Positions 5,952-7,000 of a stretch of DNA of 7,000 nt are shown piece after piece (within the stretch, counting starts at the first letter, position 1; every line of letters begins with the position of its first letter). The stretch is from Lachnospiraceae bacterium UBA3826 (lineage in GTDB: Bacteria > Bacillota > Clostridia > Lachnospirales > Lachnospiraceae). The notes below the pieces were generated by a model. That model was not told the origin of the DNA. It made no database searches and worked only from the letters and a program-made list of their open reading frames with translations. The translations under genes and the position numbers were made by a program. The DNA lies in NCBI GenBank assembly GCA_002393095.1, contig DGII01000138.1, positions 1-7,000 on the forward strand, in the 5' to 3' direction.

Positions 5952-7000
5952 TTACTTCTTCACTATATAACCCTGTGCCTTTAAAAGCTCTGCACACAGA
6001 ACCGCACCGCCGGCGGCACCCCTTACCGTATTATGCGACAGACCTACGAACTTATAATCGTATACCTTGTCTTCTCTTATACGGCCGATGCTTACTCCCA
6101 TACCTCTCTCAAAATTCACATCCAGCATAACCTGAGGTCTGTTATCCTCTTCAAGATACTGTATGAACTGCTTAGGTGCGCTCGGAAGCTCAAGCTCCTG
6201 AGGTACACCCTTATATTCACGAAGCTTTTCTATGAGCTGCTCCTTAGTGGGCTTTTTCCTAAACTTAACGAATACCGCAGCCGTATGCCCGTTAAGCACC
6301 GGAACCCTGATACACTGACATGTAATCACAGGACTTGCGGCCGGCTTGATAACGCCATCTTCTATCTTGCCCCATATCCTTAAGGGCTCCATCTCCGACT
6401 TCTCTTCTTCGCCTCCGATATAGGGTATTACATTGCCCACCATCTCAGGCCAGTCCTTGAAGGTCTTACCTGCGCCGGATATAGCCTGATAGGTAGTAGC
6501 CACCACCTCATACGGCTCGAATTCCTTCCACGCGGTAAGAGCAGGTACATAGCTCTGTACCGAGCAGTTGGGCTTAACGGCTATGAAGCCTCTTGTGGTC
6601 CCAAGGCGCTTTCTCTGGAACTCTATGACCTCCATATGCTCAGGATTGATCTCCGGTACGACCATAGGCACATCGGGAGTCCATCTGTGGGCCGAGTTAT
6701 TGGATACCACAGGTGTCTCAGTCTTCGCATATTCTTCCTCTATGGCTCTTATCTCTTCCTTGGTCATATCCACAGCCGAGAATACGAAGTCCACATCCTT
6801 AGCCACTTCATTAACATCAGCCACATTCATGACCACTATCTTTTTAACAGCCTCAGGCATCGGGGTATCCATCTTCCATCGCTCACCCACCGCATCCTCA
6901 TAAGTCTTGCCCGCACTTCTGGCGCTGGCTGCGATCGTGGTCACTTCAAACCACGGATGATCCTCAAGCAGTGATATGAATCTCTGTCCTACCATTCCCG
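5952..7000 (-). CDS. asd: Aspartate-semialdehyde dehydrogenase, N-terminus cut by the window edge
   Basis: The enzyme reduces aspartyl phosphate to aspartate semialdehyde with NADPH, the branch point to lysine/diaminopimelate, threonine and methionine. About 348 residues are visible, ending IVKK and TAA at 5954-5952. The Met encoded at 6995 is not the true start. It is preceded in frame by a Gly codon and continues MVGQRF, which is the end of the nucleotide-binding GATGMVGQ motif, so roughly a dozen residues lie beyond the edge. Counting from that Met, the active-site Cys is Cys144 in VKPNCSVQ, the substrate-binding Arg is likely Arg230 and the catalytic His is His237 in RVPVLNGHTAAV. SNNSAHRW (98-105) and SGAGKTF (173-179) also fit. 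The PNCS form and overall sequence place it in the archaeal/fungal branch of the family, not the E. coli branch. It appears intact within the window and starts the visible leftward cluster. Confidence 0.95.
   Translation of the reverse strand, partial: GMVGQRFISLLEDHPWFEVTTIAASARSAGKTYEDAVGERWKMDTPMPEAVKKIVVMNVADVNEVAKDVDFVFSAVDMTKEEIRAIEEEYAKTETPVVSNNSAHRWTPDVPMVVPEINPEHMEVIEFQRKRLGTTRGFIAVKPNCSVQSYVPALTAWKEFEPYEVVATTYQAISGAGKTFKDWPEMVGNVIPYIGGEEEKSEMEPLRIWGKIEDGVIKPAASPVITCQCIRVPVLNGHTAAVFVKFRKKPTKEQLIEKLREYKGVPQELELPSAPKQFIQYLEEDNRPQVMLDVNFERGMGVSIGRIREDKVYDYKFVGLSHNTVRGAAGGAVLCAELLKAQGYIVKK

Noticed and set aside
532..6384. CTTAAG palindrome occurs about 18 times by my count, many more than the one or two expected by chance in 7 kb.
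   Set aside because: Copies I checked at 532, 2042 and 3487 are in-frame Leu-Lys (CTT AAG), and the one at 6379 is TTA AGG. The excess follows from codon preference for CTT and AAG, and a palindrome reads the same on both strands. There is no spacing pattern.

Overview
Every gene in this window reads leftward, on the minus strand. The likely source is a member of the Clostridia, probably Lachnospiraceae. This rests on the Fe-S scaffold-like N-terminus at the left edge, the archaeal/fungal-type aspartate-semialdehyde dehydrogenase, the PAS domain with a CX4CX5CX2C cluster, strong AAGGAG-type ribosome binding sites, and a codon habit rich in CTT (Leu), AAG (Lys) and ATA (Ile). The assignment comes from remembered family resemblance, not from a search.

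In transcription order (right to left), the window opens with asd (lysine/threonine/methionine pathway), cut at the right edge. After 21 nt comes an ATPase of the archaeal-ATPase/DUF234 type. It overlaps the GTG start of a type IA topoisomerase (topB) by one base. topB in turn overlaps by four bases (ATGA) a stand-alone left-handed beta-helix protein whose acetyltransferase residues partly match GlmU. A 70-nt gap leads to a GGDEF-GAF-PAS regulator whose GGDEF active site is degraded but whose c-di-GMP inhibitory site is intact. No intrinsic terminator is visible between any of these genes, so they look like one transcription unit, and the two overlaps imply translational coupling.

A 177-nt intergenic region (145-321) separates this unit from the next leftward gene, a probable Fe-S cluster scaffold-like protein of which only the first 48 codons are present. 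The region holds an A-tract, a promoter with a consensus TATAAT, and a roughly 115-nt leader. The leader carries a nested 8-bp plus 7-bp stem-loop and a CUCC that could pair with the Shine-Dalgarno sequence. It is the best candidate here for an undescribed regulatory element.

I see no mobile element, CRISPR array, tRNA, rRNA or recognisable defence system. The points most worth checking are the structured leader, the GGDEF protein as a possible nucleotide sensor, the ATPase whose nuclease-like domain has lost catalytic residues, and whether the tightly packed ATPase-topB-beta-helix trio is conserved as a unit.
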